From: Paenilisteria newyorkensis
GTDB taxonomy: Bacteria; Bacillota; Bacilli; Lactobacillales; Listeriaceae
Length of the DNA stretch: 64,000 nt
Assembly (NCBI RefSeq): GCF_000766145.1
Contig: NZ_JNFB01000024.1
Span: forward strand, 62,001-126,000
Direction of reading: 5' to 3'
Position numbers and translations under genes: made by a program. Positions within the stretch are counted from its first letter, which is position 1, and each line of letters opens with the position of its first letter. A model generated the notes under the pieces. The model saw nothing but the letters and a program-made list of their open reading frames with translations. It ran no database searches and had not been told where the DNA came from. Below are positions 16,931 to 26,443 of this stretch, piece by piece.

Positions 16931-18817
16931 ATGCAAACTTATGATGCGGGACATTATGATGTAATCGTGGTCGGTGCGGGGCATGCGGGCGTGGAAGCGG
17001 GCCTTGCGAGTGGCCGAATTGGCGCGAAAACGTTGATGCTCACAATTAATTTAGATATGGTGGCGTTCATGCCGTGTAATCCTTCTGTTGGAGGGCCTGC
17101 GAAAGGTGTCGTTGTGCGCGAAATTGATGCGCTCGGCGGCGAAATGGGTCGGAATACGGATAAAACGCACATTCAAATGCGGATGCTTAACACTGGAAAA
17201 GGCCCTGCGGTTCGTGCTTTGCGTGCGCAATCGGATAAGTGGGATTATCAACACGAAATGAAGCACACGATTGAAAAAGAGGAAAATATCACGCTGCGTC
17301 AAGGTTTGGTGGATCGTCTTGTTGTGGAGGATGGTGTCTGTAAAGGCGTTATCACGAACAGCGGCGCGATTTATTATGCCAAAACGGTCGTACTGACAAC
17401 AGGGACTTTTTCACGTGGTGAGATTATTGTTGGGGAACTGCGTTATTCTAGTGGTCCGAACAATCAGCAGCCGTCGATCAAGCTTTCTGAGCATTTGGAA
17501 GAGCTAGGTTTTGAGTTGCGTCGTTTTAAAACGGGGACACCGCCGCGCGTGAAGTCGAGTTCCATCGATTATTCGCAGACAGAAGAACAGCCTGGAGACG
17601 ATGTTCCGCGTGCCTTTAGTTATGAGACGGTGGATTTTATTATGGATCAGTTGCCGTGTTGGTTAACGTATACAAACGAGGCAACACACCAAATTATCGA
17701 GAAAAATTTGCATCGTTCGCCGATGTTTACTGCGACCAAAAAAGGGACGGGTGCGCGTTATTGTCCGTCGATTGAGGATAAGATTGTGCGTTTTAGCGAT
17801 AAGCCGCGCCATCAAATTTTCTTAGAGCCTGAGGGTCGCAATACGGAAGAGGTTTACGTGCAAGGTTTGTCGACAAGTTTGCCAGAGGATGTACAGCGTG
17901 AAATGTTAGCGACGATTCCTGGACTGGAAAATGTCGAAATGATGCGTGTTGGTTATGCGATTGAATATGACGCGGTGATGCCGGAGCAATTGTGGCCGTC
18001 GCTTGAAACGAAACGAATCGAGAATTTGTATACAGCGGGTCAATTGAACGGGACGAGTGGTTATGAAGAGGCGGCTGGACAAGGTTTAATGGCGGGAATC
18101 AATGCGGCGCGCCGTGCTTCTGGAAAAGAGCCGGTGGTGCTTGGACGCGATCAAGGCTATATCGGCGTTCTCATTGATGATCTCGTGACGAAGGGAACCG
18201 ATGAGCCGTACCGCTTGTTGACGTCTCGCGCGGAGTATCGCTTGTTGTTACGCCACGATAATGCGGATTTGCGTTTGACCGAGATTGGGCATGAAATTGG
18301 TCTAATCAGCGACGAACGTTACGCCCGATTTGTTGCGAAACGCGAAGCTATTGAGGCTGAAAAACAACGATTGAAAACGACGCGTATCAAACCGACTGCG
18401 GCTGTACAGAAAATGCTGGTCGATATGGGTAGCACGGAGCTCAAGGATGGCGTTTTAGCAGCGGATTTTTTGAGACGTCCAGAGATTACGTACGATATTT
18501 TGATGGAGATTGTTCCACGTGAAACATCGCTAACTGCGGATATCGAGGAGCAGGTCGAAATTCAGATTAAATATGAAGGTTATATCGAGAAATCATTGAA
18601 CCAAGTGGAAAAAATGAAGCGCATGGAAGGCAAGAAAATTCCGGAAAACATCGATTATGATGCGATTGGCAGTTTGGCAACGGAGGCATTGGAGAAATTG
18701 AAGAAAATCCAGCCACTTTCGATCGCGCAGGCTAGCCGTATTTCAGGTGTAAATCCCGCCGACATTTCCATCTTGTTAGTGTATATTGAGCAAGGCAAAA
18801 TCGCAAAAACAAAGTGA
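16931..18817 (+). CDS. mnmG: tRNA uridine-5-carboxymethylaminomethyl modification enzyme MnmG
   Basis: This is the 628-aa FAD- and NADH-dependent partner of MnmE. The N-terminal dinucleotide motif is [11 protein letters not shown], followed by [13 protein letters not shown] and the FAD-domain signature [12 protein letters not shown] near residue 376. Length matches the family. Coding DNA at 18511-18526 contains a parS-like 16-mer, so the gene also carries a ParB loading site. The order mnmE-mnmG-rsmG-noc is conserved near the origin in Bacillus and Listeria. Confidence 0.97.
   Translation: MQTYDAGHYDVIVVGAGHAGVEAGLASGRIGAKTLMLTINLDMVAFMPCNPSVGGPAKGVVVREIDALGGEMGRNTDKTHIQMRMLNTGKGPAVRALRAQSDKWDYQHEMKHTIEKEENITLRQGLVDRLVVEDGVCKGVITNSGAIYYAKTVVLTTGTFSRGEIIVGELRYSSGPNNQQPSIKLSEHLEELGFELRRFKTGTPPRVKSSSIDYSQTEEQPGDDVPRAFSYETVDFIMDQLPCWLTYTNEATHQIIEKNLHRSPMFTATKKGTGARYCPSIEDKIVRFSDKPRHQIFLEPEGRNTEEVYVQGLSTSLPEDVQREMLATIPGLENVEMMRVGYAIEYDAVMPEQLWPSLETKRIENLYTAGQLNGTSGYEEAAGQGLMAGINAARRASGKEPVVLGRDQGYIGVLIDDLVTKGTDEPYRLLTSRAEYRLLLRHDNADLRLTEIGHEIGLISDERYARFVAKREAIEAEKQRLKTTRIKPTAAVQKMLVDMGSTELKDGVLAADFLRRPEITYDILMEIVPRETSLTADIEEQVEIQIKYEGYIEKSLNQVEKMKRMEGKKIPENIDYDAIGSLATEALEKLKKIQPLSIAQASRISGVNPADISILLVYIEQGKIAKTK
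18511..18526. promoter_or_regulatory. parS-like site inside mnmG (one mismatch)
   Basis: The 16-mer TGTTCCACGTGAAACA differs at one position from the Bacillus-type parS consensus TGTTTCACGTGAAACA. ParB is encoded 7 kb away. Confidence 0.75.
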
Positions 18818-18826
18818 GGGAAAAAC

Positions 18827-19543
18827 GTGAATCCAGAACAGTTTAGAGAGCAATTATTGCAAAAAGGAATCGAGTTATCCGATACGCAAATGGCGCAATT
18901 CGACCTATATTTCAAGATGCTTGTCGAGTGGAATGAGAAAATGAATTTGACTGCTATTACAGAGCACGATGAAGTCTATTTGAAGCATTTTTATGACTCG
19001 ATTTCTGCGGCTTTTTATGTTGATTTTAAAGGTGTGGGGACGGTTTGTGATGTTGGTGCGGGAGCTGGTTTTCCAAGCATTCCGATTAAGATTTGTTTCC
19101 CGGATTTGGACGTTACGATTGTGGATTCCTTGCAGAAACGGATTACCTTTTTAGACGCGCTTGCGGATGCATTGAAATTGGATAAGGTTCATTTTCACCA
19201 TGCACGAGCGGAAGAATTTGGCCAAAATAAGGCGTTCCGCGGCAGTTTTGACTTAGTTACAGCGCGCGCCGTCGCAAGAATGAGCGTATTAACCGAGCTT
19301 TGTTTGCCGCTAGTCAAAAAGGGTGGTTTTTTCCTAGCGATGAAAGCGATGCAAGCGGAGCAGGAACTGAAAATCGGTGCGAAAGCCATTGCGACACTAG
19401 GCGGTAAAGTGAAAGACCATTATGCCTTTTCATTGCCAATCGAAGAAAGCGAGCGGAACCTATACTTGATCGAAAAAGTAAAAGAGACGCCAAATAAGTA
19501 TCCTCGCAAAGCAGGAACACCAAACAAACAACCAATTGAATGA
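18827..19543 (+). CDS. rsmG: 16S rRNA (guanine527-N7)-methyltransferase RsmG
   Basis: The 238-aa Rossmann methyltransferase methylates G527 (E. coli numbering) of 16S rRNA. The N-terminal part has [11 protein letters not shown]. The SAM site is [17 protein letters not shown] near residues 66-82, and [11 protein letters not shown] lies near 145. It uses a GTG start with GAGGGAAAA upstream, 9 bp after mnmG. The tail ends [15 protein letters not shown], the usual end in Bacilli. Confidence 0.96.
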   Translation: MNPEQFREQLLQKGIELSDTQMAQFDLYFKMLVEWNEKMNLTAITEHDEVYLKHFYDSISAAFYVDFKGVGTVCDVGAGAGFPSIPIKICFPDLDVTIVDSLQKRITFLDALADALKLDKVHFHHARAEEFGQNKAFRGSFDLVTARAVARMSVLTELCLPLVKKGGFFLAMKAMQAEQELKIGAKAIATLGGKVKDHYAFSLPIEESERNLYLIEKVKETPNKYPRKAGTPNKQPIE

Positions 19544-19730
19544 AAAGCATATATTTATCAGCAAGTTTCTGCTAAAATGGACAGTAGATAAAGTGAAATT
19601 CCAAACGATCGAAAAAACGATTTCCGTAAAAATTGCGCCGAACTCCAGCGCAGATTTTAACGACGGAGATGAGCGTTTGTCGACACGCTGGACGATATTC
19701 ACGCTTAACATTAGAAGGGATGATTTGATA

Positions 19731-20597
19731 ATGCCTTTTTCGCGCTTATTCGGAAAGAAAGATAAGGAATATATTGAGATTGAAACGGAAGAAACCGTGG
19801 AGGAATTCATGCAACAAATCGTGGAACTTCCTGTCGCAGCTATCATTCCGAATCGCTATCAGCCCAGAACGGTCTTTGATGCGTCAAAAATAGAGGAATT
19901 AGCCAGAACAATCCGTATTCATGGCGTCATTCAGCCAATTGTTGTGCGTGAGTATGAGCCCGAAAAATTCGAGATTATCGCTGGTGAACGACGATTCCGC
20001 GCTGTTTCTTCATTGGAATGGGACACAATCCCTGCTATCGTCCAAAATCTTACGGATGATGAAGTAGCTTCCATTGCCCTCATCGAAAACTTACAACGTG
20101 AAGAGTTGACACCAATTGAAGAAGCAAAAGCGTATCAAAGTTTGCTAGATATGCAAGAAGTGACCCAGGAAGCACTAGCTCAGCGCGTTGGGAAAAGTCA
20201 ATCCGCGATCGCTAATAAATTGCGTTTGTTAAGGTTGCCAGAAGCCGCCCAGCAAGCCGTTTTAGACAAGCAAATCTCGGAGCGCCACGGTCGATCTTTA
20301 CTCGTTTTGGAGACGGAGGAAAAGCAACTCGATGTTTTGGCGAAAATTATCGAGAACAAGTGGAATGTGAAGGAAACGGAGCAATATATCCAGACTTTAC
20401 TACCCGCCGAGCCAAAACCTAAAAAAGCAAAACCGAAACGCCAAGCGATCAGTCGCGACGTTCGAATTGCTGTGAACACGATCAAGCAATCCATCACGAT
20501 GGTAAAAGATAACGGTATGGATTTACAGATGGAAGAAGAAGAGTCGGATGATTATTATCAAATTACGATTCAAATTCCAAAGCAAAAAAACAAATAA
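19731..20597 (+). CDS. noc: Nucleoid occlusion protein Noc
   Basis: This is the 288-aa ParB-family CTPase that binds Noc sites and the membrane, and blocks division over the nucleoid. The start at ATG 19731 gives [13 protein letters not shown], matching the short amphipathic membrane-binding helix (FSRFFG) that opens Noc proteins. The longer frame from 19536 has no such logic. The ParB/CTP motif GERRFRA is near residue 87, [14 protein letters not shown] is near 120, and a helix-turn-helix ([20 protein letters not shown]) follows. An exact Noc site lies at 47368. Here noc is separated from parA by four unrelated genes, whereas in B. subtilis they are adjacent. Confidence 0.93.
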   Translation: MPFSRLFGKKDKEYIEIETEETVEEFMQQIVELPVAAIIPNRYQPRTVFDASKIEELARTIRIHGVIQPIVVREYEPEKFEIIAGERRFRAVSSLEWDTIPAIVQNLTDDEVASIALIENLQREELTPIEEAKAYQSLLDMQEVTQEALAQRVGKSQSAIANKLRLLRLPEAAQQAVLDKQISERHGRSLLVLETEEKQLDVLAKIIENKWNVKETEQYIQTLLPAEPKPKKAKPKRQAISRDVRIAVNTIKQSITMVKDNGMDLQMEEEESDDYYQITIQIPKQKNK

Positions 20598-20602
20598 GTG
20601 AT

Positions 20603-20640
20603 CAAAAAACAGATTTCCAACGAGGATTTCTGTTTTTTAT
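20603..20640 (+). terminator. Terminator after noc
   Basis: An imperfect long stem (AAAAAACAGA...TCTGTTTTTT with CC/GG at the loop) is followed by T residues. Confidence 0.7.
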
Positions 20641-20684
20641 TGACATTAGGCGAATATCATCATATAATTTACCTAACGATAGGT
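20640..20684 (+). promoter_or_regulatory. Promoter and operator of the TetR gene
   Basis: TTGACA at 20640-20645 and TATAAT at 20663-20668 are separated by 17 bp, a consensus sigma-A promoter. Directly downstream, at 20671-20684, lies the inverted repeat ACCTAacgaTAGGT. Its place over the start site suggests autorepression by the TetR protein encoded next. Confidence 0.75.
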
Positions 20685-20700
20685 AGAAAAGAGTGGTAGT

Positions 20701-21291
20701 ATGAAGAAAAAAGAGAAGACATATCAGCAAATATTAGAAGCCACATTTATCTTATTTGCGGAATTTGGTATCCAAGGTACGAGTTTAGCCATGATCGCTG
20801 AAAAAGTAGGGATCTCAAAACCGTCCATTTATTATCATTTCCCGTCCAAAGATGCGCTAATAGAAACCGTTTTTAAAGTCATATTTGCGGATTATCGCTT
20901 CGACAATTACTTCCAAATAGATAAAATGACGGCAAAAAACTTCGAGAAAAAGCTATATAGTGGTGGGATTTCCATGATTCCAGAAGCAAATGAAGAGAAT
21001 TTTATCGTGATGAAAGTGCTGAACGAATTCATTTTAACTGCGGGAAGAGAGCATAATTATGCAGGAGAGATCGTGGAATTACAGAAGGATTTTCTACTAG
21101 GTTTTGAGCGTTGTATGGATAAAGGTGTCGAGCTAGGCGTTGTCGATGCAAAAGATAGTAAGGCAAAGTCACAGCTTTTGGCGCTTACAATTGATAATAT
21201 TTCAAACTATATGTTAATGGGCATCCAAGTGGAATACCGGAAAATATGGAAGCTGGCTATCACAAATATAATGGAGAGAGTGGATAAATAA
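20701..21291 (+). CDS. TetR/AcrR family transcriptional regulator
   Basis: The 196-aa protein has an N-terminal TetR helix-turn-helix (ILEATFILFAEFG and IAEKVGISKPSIYYHFPSKDAL, residues 10-53). The C-terminal ligand/dimer domain is unclassified. The downstream gene overlaps by one base (TAATG), so the two are co-transcribed and the regulator probably controls this pair from the operator at 20671. Confidence 0.9.
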   Translation: MKKKEKTYQQILEATFILFAEFGIQGTSLAMIAEKVGISKPSIYYHFPSKDALIETVFKVIFADYRFDNYFQIDKMTAKNFEKKLYSGGISMIPEANEENFIVMKVLNEFILTAGREHNYAGEIVELQKDFLLGFERCMDKGVELGVVDAKDSKAKSQLLALTIDNISNYMLMGIQVEYRKIWKLAITNIMERVDK

Positions 21292-21965
21292 TGCATAAAA
21301 ATAAGCGAACGATATTAAGCTTTTCGACCTTTGATAAACTGTTAATATGCCTTGTTCCACCGATTATAGGGCTGATTCTCGGATTTTTCATACCGGATAT
21401 TGCAAAATGGGCGGTGTCTTTACCGTGGATTCCGTTGAAGGGACCTTTCGAACTCATTGTTTCCATCCGCGAAACCTGGATTATTTTTGTGACGACGGGG
21501 TTTGGTATTGTTGCTGGGATTTGGCTGTCTATCATGGCTTTTCACGAAAGTCTGATGATGGATATAGGGGACGACGATGTGAAATTAACGATTTCTGGTG
21601 TGGAGTCGATTTTTCCTAAAGCGCGGATTTCGATGGTGTCTTTAGATAAGAAGCAATTGGTTTTGCTGGACCTTGAGAATCGGGAAATGTATCGAGAAAA
21701 ACAGGAAATGAAGGCTGGAAAAGTGGAGCGGGCGTTTACGGAACACGGTTATAGCTGGCAATCGGTGGATCCTTTTCAGGCAGAATTTAAGCGATGGGTG
21801 GCGCAAACACCGGAACTGGAGACGGGTGAAAATGCTTTATTTGCGGCTCGTGAAAAGGCGTTGGAGAAGTCTGACGAAAAGGACGCGCGGGAACTTCGCA
21901 GGGAGATTTGGAATGTTGGTATTTCGGTGAAAGAGGATGGTAAAAAGCAATATTGGCGTAGGTAA
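21291..21965 (+). CDS. Two-TM membrane protein, YqeB-like
   Basis: The 224-aa protein has two membrane helices (about residues 17-40 and 60-85) with a PWIPLKGPFE loop between them. A cytoplasmic PH-like beta domain (VKLTISGVESIFPKARISMVSL) and a charged helical tail follow. The plan resembles uncharacterised YqeB-type proteins of Bacillus; I base this on recall and overall layout only. It is translationally coupled to the TetR gene, so it is its likely target. Confidence 0.6.
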   Translation: MHKNKRTILSFSTFDKLLICLVPPIIGLILGFFIPDIAKWAVSLPWIPLKGPFELIVSIRETWIIFVTTGFGIVAGIWLSIMAFHESLMMDIGDDDVKLTISGVESIFPKARISMVSLDKKQLVLLDLENREMYREKQEMKAGKVERAFTEHGYSWQSVDPFQAEFKRWVAQTPELETGENALFAAREKALEKSDEKDARELRREIWNVGISVKEDGKKQYWRR

Positions 21966-22058
21966 AAAGAAGAATTGTGTTCAGCCGCGCAAGTAAGGTG
22001 CAATTTTTCATGAAAACCTATACAATGAAGGTAGAACGATAGATAAAGGAGGGAAGCG

Positions 22059-22826
22059 GTGCACTCGAAATGTGTTACTGCGAACAATATGGCGAAAATA
22101 ATTTTTGTAAGAGATGAACAAGATGAATTTCAAGCATATGATTTCCTACACAGTTTGATAAAAGAACAACCTTTAATGTCGACCCTTTTATTGCAAGGCC
22201 TGATGCAGCTAGAAAAAGCGGAAACTAGAAAATTAACAACGGGAAAACAGATTTTACCGGAAGTCCATTTGACAATCGGCAAAAATCAATCGTATTCGCT
22301 ACAAACGAATAAAATCGAAACGTCGGTTGATCAGCCAATCGAGGAAATGAAAGTACACTTCAAGGATAAGAATTGTCGGATGCTTTATTTCACGGCTTTT
22401 TCGGATACAGAAACGTATTATTGCTTCGTAAAAGGCTATTTTAAAGATCGCAACCCGTTCAATGATAAAATGGGCGCTTACCGGGAAGAAGTGAAGCGGA
22501 TTTTCCTTCGTCGTGCAGAGGCAAGATTGAGTATTGGCAAGGACGATTATGAATTTGAGTCGCTGAAAGAATTGGCGTGGCAGAACGAAGCGATTGTTCA
22601 TTATTTGGATAGTTTTTCGGCGCGTTTGGGTCAATTTATCTTTGCGAAACGCGTGAAAAAGAAATGGTCGCAGTTGGATTTAGGCCTGAAATCGGATTTA
22701 TCGCCGCTTGTGATTTCGCGATTGGAAGCAGGAGATCCGGATATGACGGTTCGTATGTACCAAAAGGCATGTGAAGTGCTGGATGTTACGACGGATTTTA
22801 CGGATGATCATTTGACGATTGAATAG
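22059..22826 (+). CDS. Regulator with C-terminal XRE domain; N-terminus resembles a RelE/HigB-type fold
   Basis: The product is 255 aa from GTG 22059, with an ideal AAAGGAGGG five bases upstream. Residues 191-243 form an XRE/HigA-type helix-turn-helix (SQLDLGLKSD...ISRLEAGDPDMTV). Residues 12-155 look like a Gp49/HigB toxin-like unit: KIIFVRDEQDEF, then NCRMLYFTAFSDTETYYCFVKGY, then EEVKRIFLRRAEARL. If correct, toxin and antitoxin are fused in one chain. This is judged by pattern only; a plain XRE regulator with an unknown sensor domain is the alternative. Confidence 0.6.
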   Translation: MHSKCVTANNMAKIIFVRDEQDEFQAYDFLHSLIKEQPLMSTLLLQGLMQLEKAETRKLTTGKQILPEVHLTIGKNQSYSLQTNKIETSVDQPIEEMKVHFKDKNCRMLYFTAFSDTETYYCFVKGYFKDRNPFNDKMGAYREEVKRIFLRRAEARLSIGKDDYEFESLKELAWQNEAIVHYLDSFSARLGQFIFAKRVKKKWSQLDLGLKSDLSPLVISRLEAGDPDMTVRMYQKACEVLDVTTDFTDDHLTIE

Positions 22827-22848
22827 TGTTTTGAATGGAAATAAGGAG

Positions 22849-22881
22849 ATGGTTTCTGGTGTAATCGGGAGCCATTTTTTA
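22849..22881 (+). terminator. Terminator after the XRE-fusion gene
   Basis: An 8-bp stem with two G-T pairs (ATGGTTTC / GGGAGCCAT) is followed by TTTTTTAT. Confidence 0.55.
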
Positions 22882-22904
22882 TTTGGATATAACTCTTAAA
22901 CGAA

Positions 22905-22914
22905 AACGTACGTT
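22905..22914. promoter_or_regulatory. Palindrome upstream of the efflux pump gene
   Basis: AACGTACGTT is a perfect 10-bp palindrome 80 bp before the pump start, just upstream of a TTGACT-type -35 element. It may be a repressor site, but no partner is known. Confidence 0.35.
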
Positions 22915-22993
22915 CTTATTTACTTGACTTTACCCACGAAAACCATTAAAATTGAAGCTTCACGCAAATGAAGGTGAAGAGGGGGAATTTTCT

Positions 22994-24415
22994 TTGAGTA
23001 AAACAGTAACAGCGCAAGAAAGACAGGAGTTTAAGACTGTACCGATTGTCACGGCTTTTCTAATTGCAGGATTTATAGGCTTGTTTAGTGAAACGGCTTT
23101 AAATATGGCACTTACGGATTTAATTCGTGTATTTGATGTAAGTTCAGCAACGATTCAGTGGTTAACGACGGGATACTTGCTGACATTAGGTATTTTAGTA
23201 CCAGTTTCAGGACTTTTATTACAATGGTTTACCACGCGAAAATTATTTTTTGCATCTGTCGGATTTTCGATAGTTGGAACGCTAATCGCAGCATTGGCGC
23301 CAGATTTCGGCATTTTAATGATCGCCCGCGTTATCCAAGCGATTGGTACCGGACTTTTACTACCATTAATGTTCAACACGATTCTGGTTATCTTTCCAGA
23401 GCATAAACGGGGATCTGCGATGGGGCTTATCGGACTTGTTATTATGTTCGCGCCCGCAGTTGGACCCACGATTTCAGGCTTAATTATTGAGAATTTAACG
23501 TGGAATTGGATTTTTTGGATTGCCTTACCGTTCTTAGTTTTCTCATTACTTTTTGGACTGCGTTATATGAAAAATGTATCCGAAGTAACCAAGCCGCGTA
23601 TTGATATTTTATCGATTATTTTATCGACGCTTGGTTTCGGGGGAATTGTGTACGGCTTTAGTAGCGCCGGCGAAAGTGGCTGGGGTAGTGCACTCGTTAT
23701 TACGACGATGATTATTGGTGTCATCAGTTTGGGCTTATTTGCTTGGCGCCAACTGACGATGGATCAGCCAATGATGGACTTGCGCGTTTTCAAATTTCCA
23801 ATGTTCACGCTTGGATTATTGATCGTTTTCATCGCATTCATGATTATCCTATCCACGATGATTTTATTGCCACTTTATTTGCAAACAGGACTGGCCTTAG
23901 CCGCATTTTCTGCTGGATTAGTACTTTTGCCGGGTGGGGTTATAAACGGCTTGCTATCACCGGTTACAGGGCGTCTGTTCGATGCATTCGGTGCCCGCGT
24001 GCTAGTTGTTCCAGGATTCATCGTGTCGGTCATAACGCTATGGTTCTTAACGCAAATCACGCTAGAAACAACGGCGGTTACCATCGTTATCCTGCATAGC
24101 GCGCTCATGATTGGCGTATGTATGATCATGATGCCCGCACAAACGAACGGCTTAAATCAACTACCGCCAAAAATGTATCCAGATGGTACAGCGATCATGA
24201 ATACGTTACAACAGGTTTCAGGCGCAATTGGTACAGCGGTGGCGATCACGATTATGTCGGCAGGTCAAAAAACATACATGGCGACCGTGACGAATCCGGG
24301 ACCACAAGACTTAGCCGCATCGCTTGTTGAAGGTTCGCGTCACGCGTTTACGTTCGGCCTTGTGATGGCGATTATCGGTCTAGTTATATCACTATTTCTT
24401 CGCAAAAAAGCATAA
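22994..24415 (+). CDS. MFS multidrug efflux transporter, DHA2 (14-TM) family
   Basis: The protein is about 473 aa and very hydrophobic with 14 predicted helices, as in EmrB/QacA/LmrB exporters. It shows the WLTTGYLLTLGILVPVSG motif near the second helix, the IARVIQAIGTGLLLPL segment and a FAPAVGPTISG motif C. The start is set at TTG 22994, with AGAGGGGGA eight bases upstream; the longer frame from 22952 has no ribosome site. It probably exports drugs or endogenous compounds in exchange for protons. Substrate is unknown. Confidence 0.88.
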   Translation: MSKTVTAQERQEFKTVPIVTAFLIAGFIGLFSETALNMALTDLIRVFDVSSATIQWLTTGYLLTLGILVPVSGLLLQWFTTRKLFFASVGFSIVGTLIAALAPDFGILMIARVIQAIGTGLLLPLMFNTILVIFPEHKRGSAMGLIGLVIMFAPAVGPTISGLIIENLTWNWIFWIALPFLVFSLLFGLRYMKNVSEVTKPRIDILSIILSTLGFGGIVYGFSSAGESGWGSALVITTMIIGVISLGLFAWRQLTMDQPMMDLRVFKFPMFTLGLLIVFIAFMIILSTMILLPLYLQTGLALAAFSAGLVLLPGGVINGLLSPVTGRLFDAFGARVLVVPGFIVSVITLWFLTQITLETTAVTIVILHSALMIGVCMIMMPAQTNGLNQLPPKMYPDGTAIMNTLQQVSGAIGTAVAITIMSAGQKTYMATVTNPGPQDLAASLVEGSRHAFTFGLVMAIIGLVISLFLRKKA

Positions 24416-24419
24416 AAGT

Positions 24420-24455
24420 AAGCCGTGTCGATGAATTTTTGACGCGGCTTTTGCG
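24420..24455 (+). terminator. Terminator after the efflux pump gene
   Basis: A 10-bp stem with one G-T pair (AAGCCGTGTC / GACGCGGCTT) is followed by TT. Confidence 0.75.
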
Positions 24456-24534
24456 TATAATGAAATTTATTTTCGCATAAAGTAAGACTAAACCTTAATT
24501 TTTTGATAGAATAGAAGAGGAGAAGTATAACGAA

Positions 24535-24618
24535 ATGAAGCATTTGTCGACGTATGGAAGTTCGGCGATTAATCACGTGGAATGGGTTTATCCGCGTTTG
24601 GATGCTATAAATATGTGA
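24535..24618 (+). CDS. Possible 27-codon leader ORF before parA
   Basis: ATG 24535 is preceded by GAGGAGAAG and opens a frame of 27 codons (MKHLSTYGSSAINHVEW...) that ends 16 bp before the parA start. A TAGAAT -10 box lies at 24507-24512. No family is recognised. It could be a small protein, a leader peptide or chance. Confidence 0.3.
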   Translation: MKHLSTYGSSAINHVEWVYPRLDAINM

Positions 24619-24634
24619 GGGTTGGTGAAATAGA

Positions 24635-25396
24635 TTGAGCAAAGTGATCGCACTGGCAAATCAAAAGGGTGGCGTAGGCAAGACGACGACATCTGTTAAC
24701 TTAAGTTCTAGTCTTGCGTTTCTAGGTAAAAAAGTACTGCTTGTGGACATCGATCCTCAAGGGAATGCGTCGAGCGGAGTTGGCATCAATAAAGGTGAGA
24801 TCGAGCATTGTATCTATGATGTGCTTGTGGATGACGTTGCACTCAAAGATGTTATTAAACCAACAGCGATGGAAACATTAAAAGTGGTTCCCGCTACGAT
24901 TCAACTTGCTGGGGCAGAGGTTGAGCTTGTTCCCGCTATATCACGTGAAATTCGTCTGAAAAAGGCGATCGATTCTGTTCGCGATGATTACGATTACGTG
25001 ATTATTGATTGTCCGCCATCCCTAGGGCTGCTTACGCTAAACGCGCTTACTGCCTCTGACACGGTTTTAATTCCGGTTCAGTGTGAGTACTATGCGCTAG
25101 AAGGTTTGAGCCAACTATTAAATACAATTCGTATCGTTCAAAAACATCTAAATGAAGATTTGCAAATTGAAGGTGTACTGTTGACGATGCTAGATGCCAG
25201 AACGAATTTGGGCATTCAGGTTATAGACGAAGTGAAGAAATACTTCCAAAATAAAGTTTTCGAAACAATTATTCCGCGTAACATTCGTTTGAGTGAAGCG
25301 CCAAGTCACGGTAAACCGATTATTTTATACGATGATAAATCCCGTGGTTCTGAGGTTTATGTAGATCTTGCAAAGGAAGTGATTGCTCATGGCTAA
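24635..25396 (+). CDS. parA: Chromosome partitioning ATPase ParA (Soj)
   Basis: The 253-aa deviant-Walker ATPase has KGGVGKTT at residues 11-18, LLVDIDPQGNAS near 34-45 and VIIDCPPSLG near 122-131. It starts at TTG 24635. Soj acts with ParB-parS complexes in origin segregation and regulates DnaA. parB overlaps its 3' end by 8 bp, so both come from one transcript. Confidence 0.96.
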   Translation: MSKVIALANQKGGVGKTTTSVNLSSSLAFLGKKVLLVDIDPQGNASSGVGINKGEIEHCIYDVLVDDVALKDVIKPTAMETLKVVPATIQLAGAEVELVPAISREIRLKKAIDSVRDDYDYVIIDCPPSLGLLTLNALTASDTVLIPVQCEYYALEGLSQLLNTIRIVQKHLNEDLQIEGVLLTMLDARTNLGIQVIDEVKKYFQNKVFETIIPRNIRLSEAPSHGKPIILYDDKSRGSEVYVDLAKEVIAHG

Positions 25397-26246
25397 AGGA
25401 TTAGGAAAAGGAATTAGCGCGCTGTTCAACAATGTCGATCAGAATGAGGAAGCTGTGCAAAGCATCCCTGTTAGCGAAATTCGCCCGAATCCGTATCAAC
25501 CACGTAAAACATTCGATCCTACAGCACTCCGCGAATTACGCGATTCTATCAAGCTTCACGGTATTTTACAGCCAGTTATCTTACGTCGTTCAGAGGCGAA
25601 AGGGTATGAGCTGGTTGTCGGTGAACGCAGATTCCGCGCGGCGAAAGAGGCCGGATTAGAAGCAATTCCAGCCGTTGTACGAACGCTAGACGACCGCGAA
25701 ATGATGGAGTTAGCAGTTTTGGAGAATTTACAGCGTGAGGATTTATCGGTGCTTGAAGAAGCGGAATCCTATGATTTACTAATGAAGAACTTGGACATGA
25801 CGCAAGCAAAATTAGCCGATCGTCTGGGTAAAAGCCGTCCTTATATTGCGAACATGGTACGTTTACTTTCATTGCCAGCAGAAGTTCAGGTGATGCTCCG
25901 TGATGGTTCGCTATCGATGGGACATGCTCGTGCCTTGCTCGGATTGAAGGATAAGAAGAACATCAAACCGGTCGCTAAAAAGGCAGTGGCAGAAGGCTTA
26001 ACGGTTCGCCAGTTAGAGAAATTAGTTGGGGATTTGAATAACAATGTTTCACGTGAAACACCCAAAAAACAGGAAAAAATCCCAGTTTTTATCAAAGAGA
26101 GTGAATCACAATTACGTGATAAATTCGGAACAGCAGTTTCTATTAAACGTCGTGATAACAAAGGTAAAATTGAGATTGAATTTTTATCTGAAGATGATCT
26201 AGGTCGTATTTTAGAAATTTTAGATGTTCAGTTTGATGAGGATTAA
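25389..26246 (+). CDS. parB: Chromosome partitioning CTPase ParB (Spo0J)
   Basis: The 285-aa protein loads at parS and spreads as a CTP-dependent clamp, then recruits SMC. The start at ATG 25389 gives AKGLGKGISALFNN, the usual Soj-contacting N-terminus. The CTP motif GERRFRAAKEAG is near residue 78, ENLQREDLSVLEEA near 117, and the parS-reading helix-turn-helix (KLADRLGKSRPYIANMVRLL) near 140-160. A perfect parS site lies within its own coding sequence at 26045, as in B. subtilis spo0J. Confidence 0.96.
   Translation: MAKGLGKGISALFNNVDQNEEAVQSIPVSEIRPNPYQPRKTFDPTALRELRDSIKLHGILQPVILRRSEAKGYELVVGERRFRAAKEAGLEAIPAVVRTLDDREMMELAVLENLQREDLSVLEEAESYDLLMKNLDMTQAKLADRLGKSRPYIANMVRLLSLPAEVQVMLRDGSLSMGHARALLGLKDKKNIKPVAKKAVAEGLTVRQLEKLVGDLNNNVSRETPKKQEKIPVFIKESESQLRDKFGTAVSIKRRDNKGKIEIEFLSEDDLGRILEILDVQFDED
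26045..26060. promoter_or_regulatory. Perfect parS site inside parB
   Basis: TGTTTCACGTGAAACA matches the Bacillus-type parS consensus at all 16 positions. Confidence 0.95.
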
Positions 26247-26251
26247 GGCGT

Positions 26252-26443
26252 ATGGAACAGACTTTTAATCTAAATGATATTGTCGAAATGAAGAAGCAGC
26301 ATCCTTGTGGTACCAATCGTTGGCGCATTATTCGATTGGGTATGGATATTCGGATTAAGTGCGAAGGTTGCGGACACAGTGTGATGATTCCAAGACGCGA
26401 GTTTACGAAGAAAATGAAGCGGGTTTTGGAGAGAGCGGAGTAA
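26252..26443 (+). CDS. DUF951 family protein (YyzM-like)
   Basis: The small 63-aa protein has a CGTNRWRIIRLGMDIRIKC pattern and a second Cys pair (CEGCGHSV), which suggests a zinc ribbon or OB-like fold. DUF951 genes usually sit beside parB or ychF in Firmicutes, as here, 5 bp after parB. Its function is not known. Confidence 0.85.
   Translation: MEQTFNLNDIVEMKKQHPCGTNRWRIIRLGMDIRIKCEGCGHSVMIPRREFTKKMKRVLERAE

Noticed and set aside
19536-19730. N-terminal extension of noc
   Set aside because: The extension lacks homology in style and a start signal; MPFSRLFG at 19731 matches the known Noc N-terminus.
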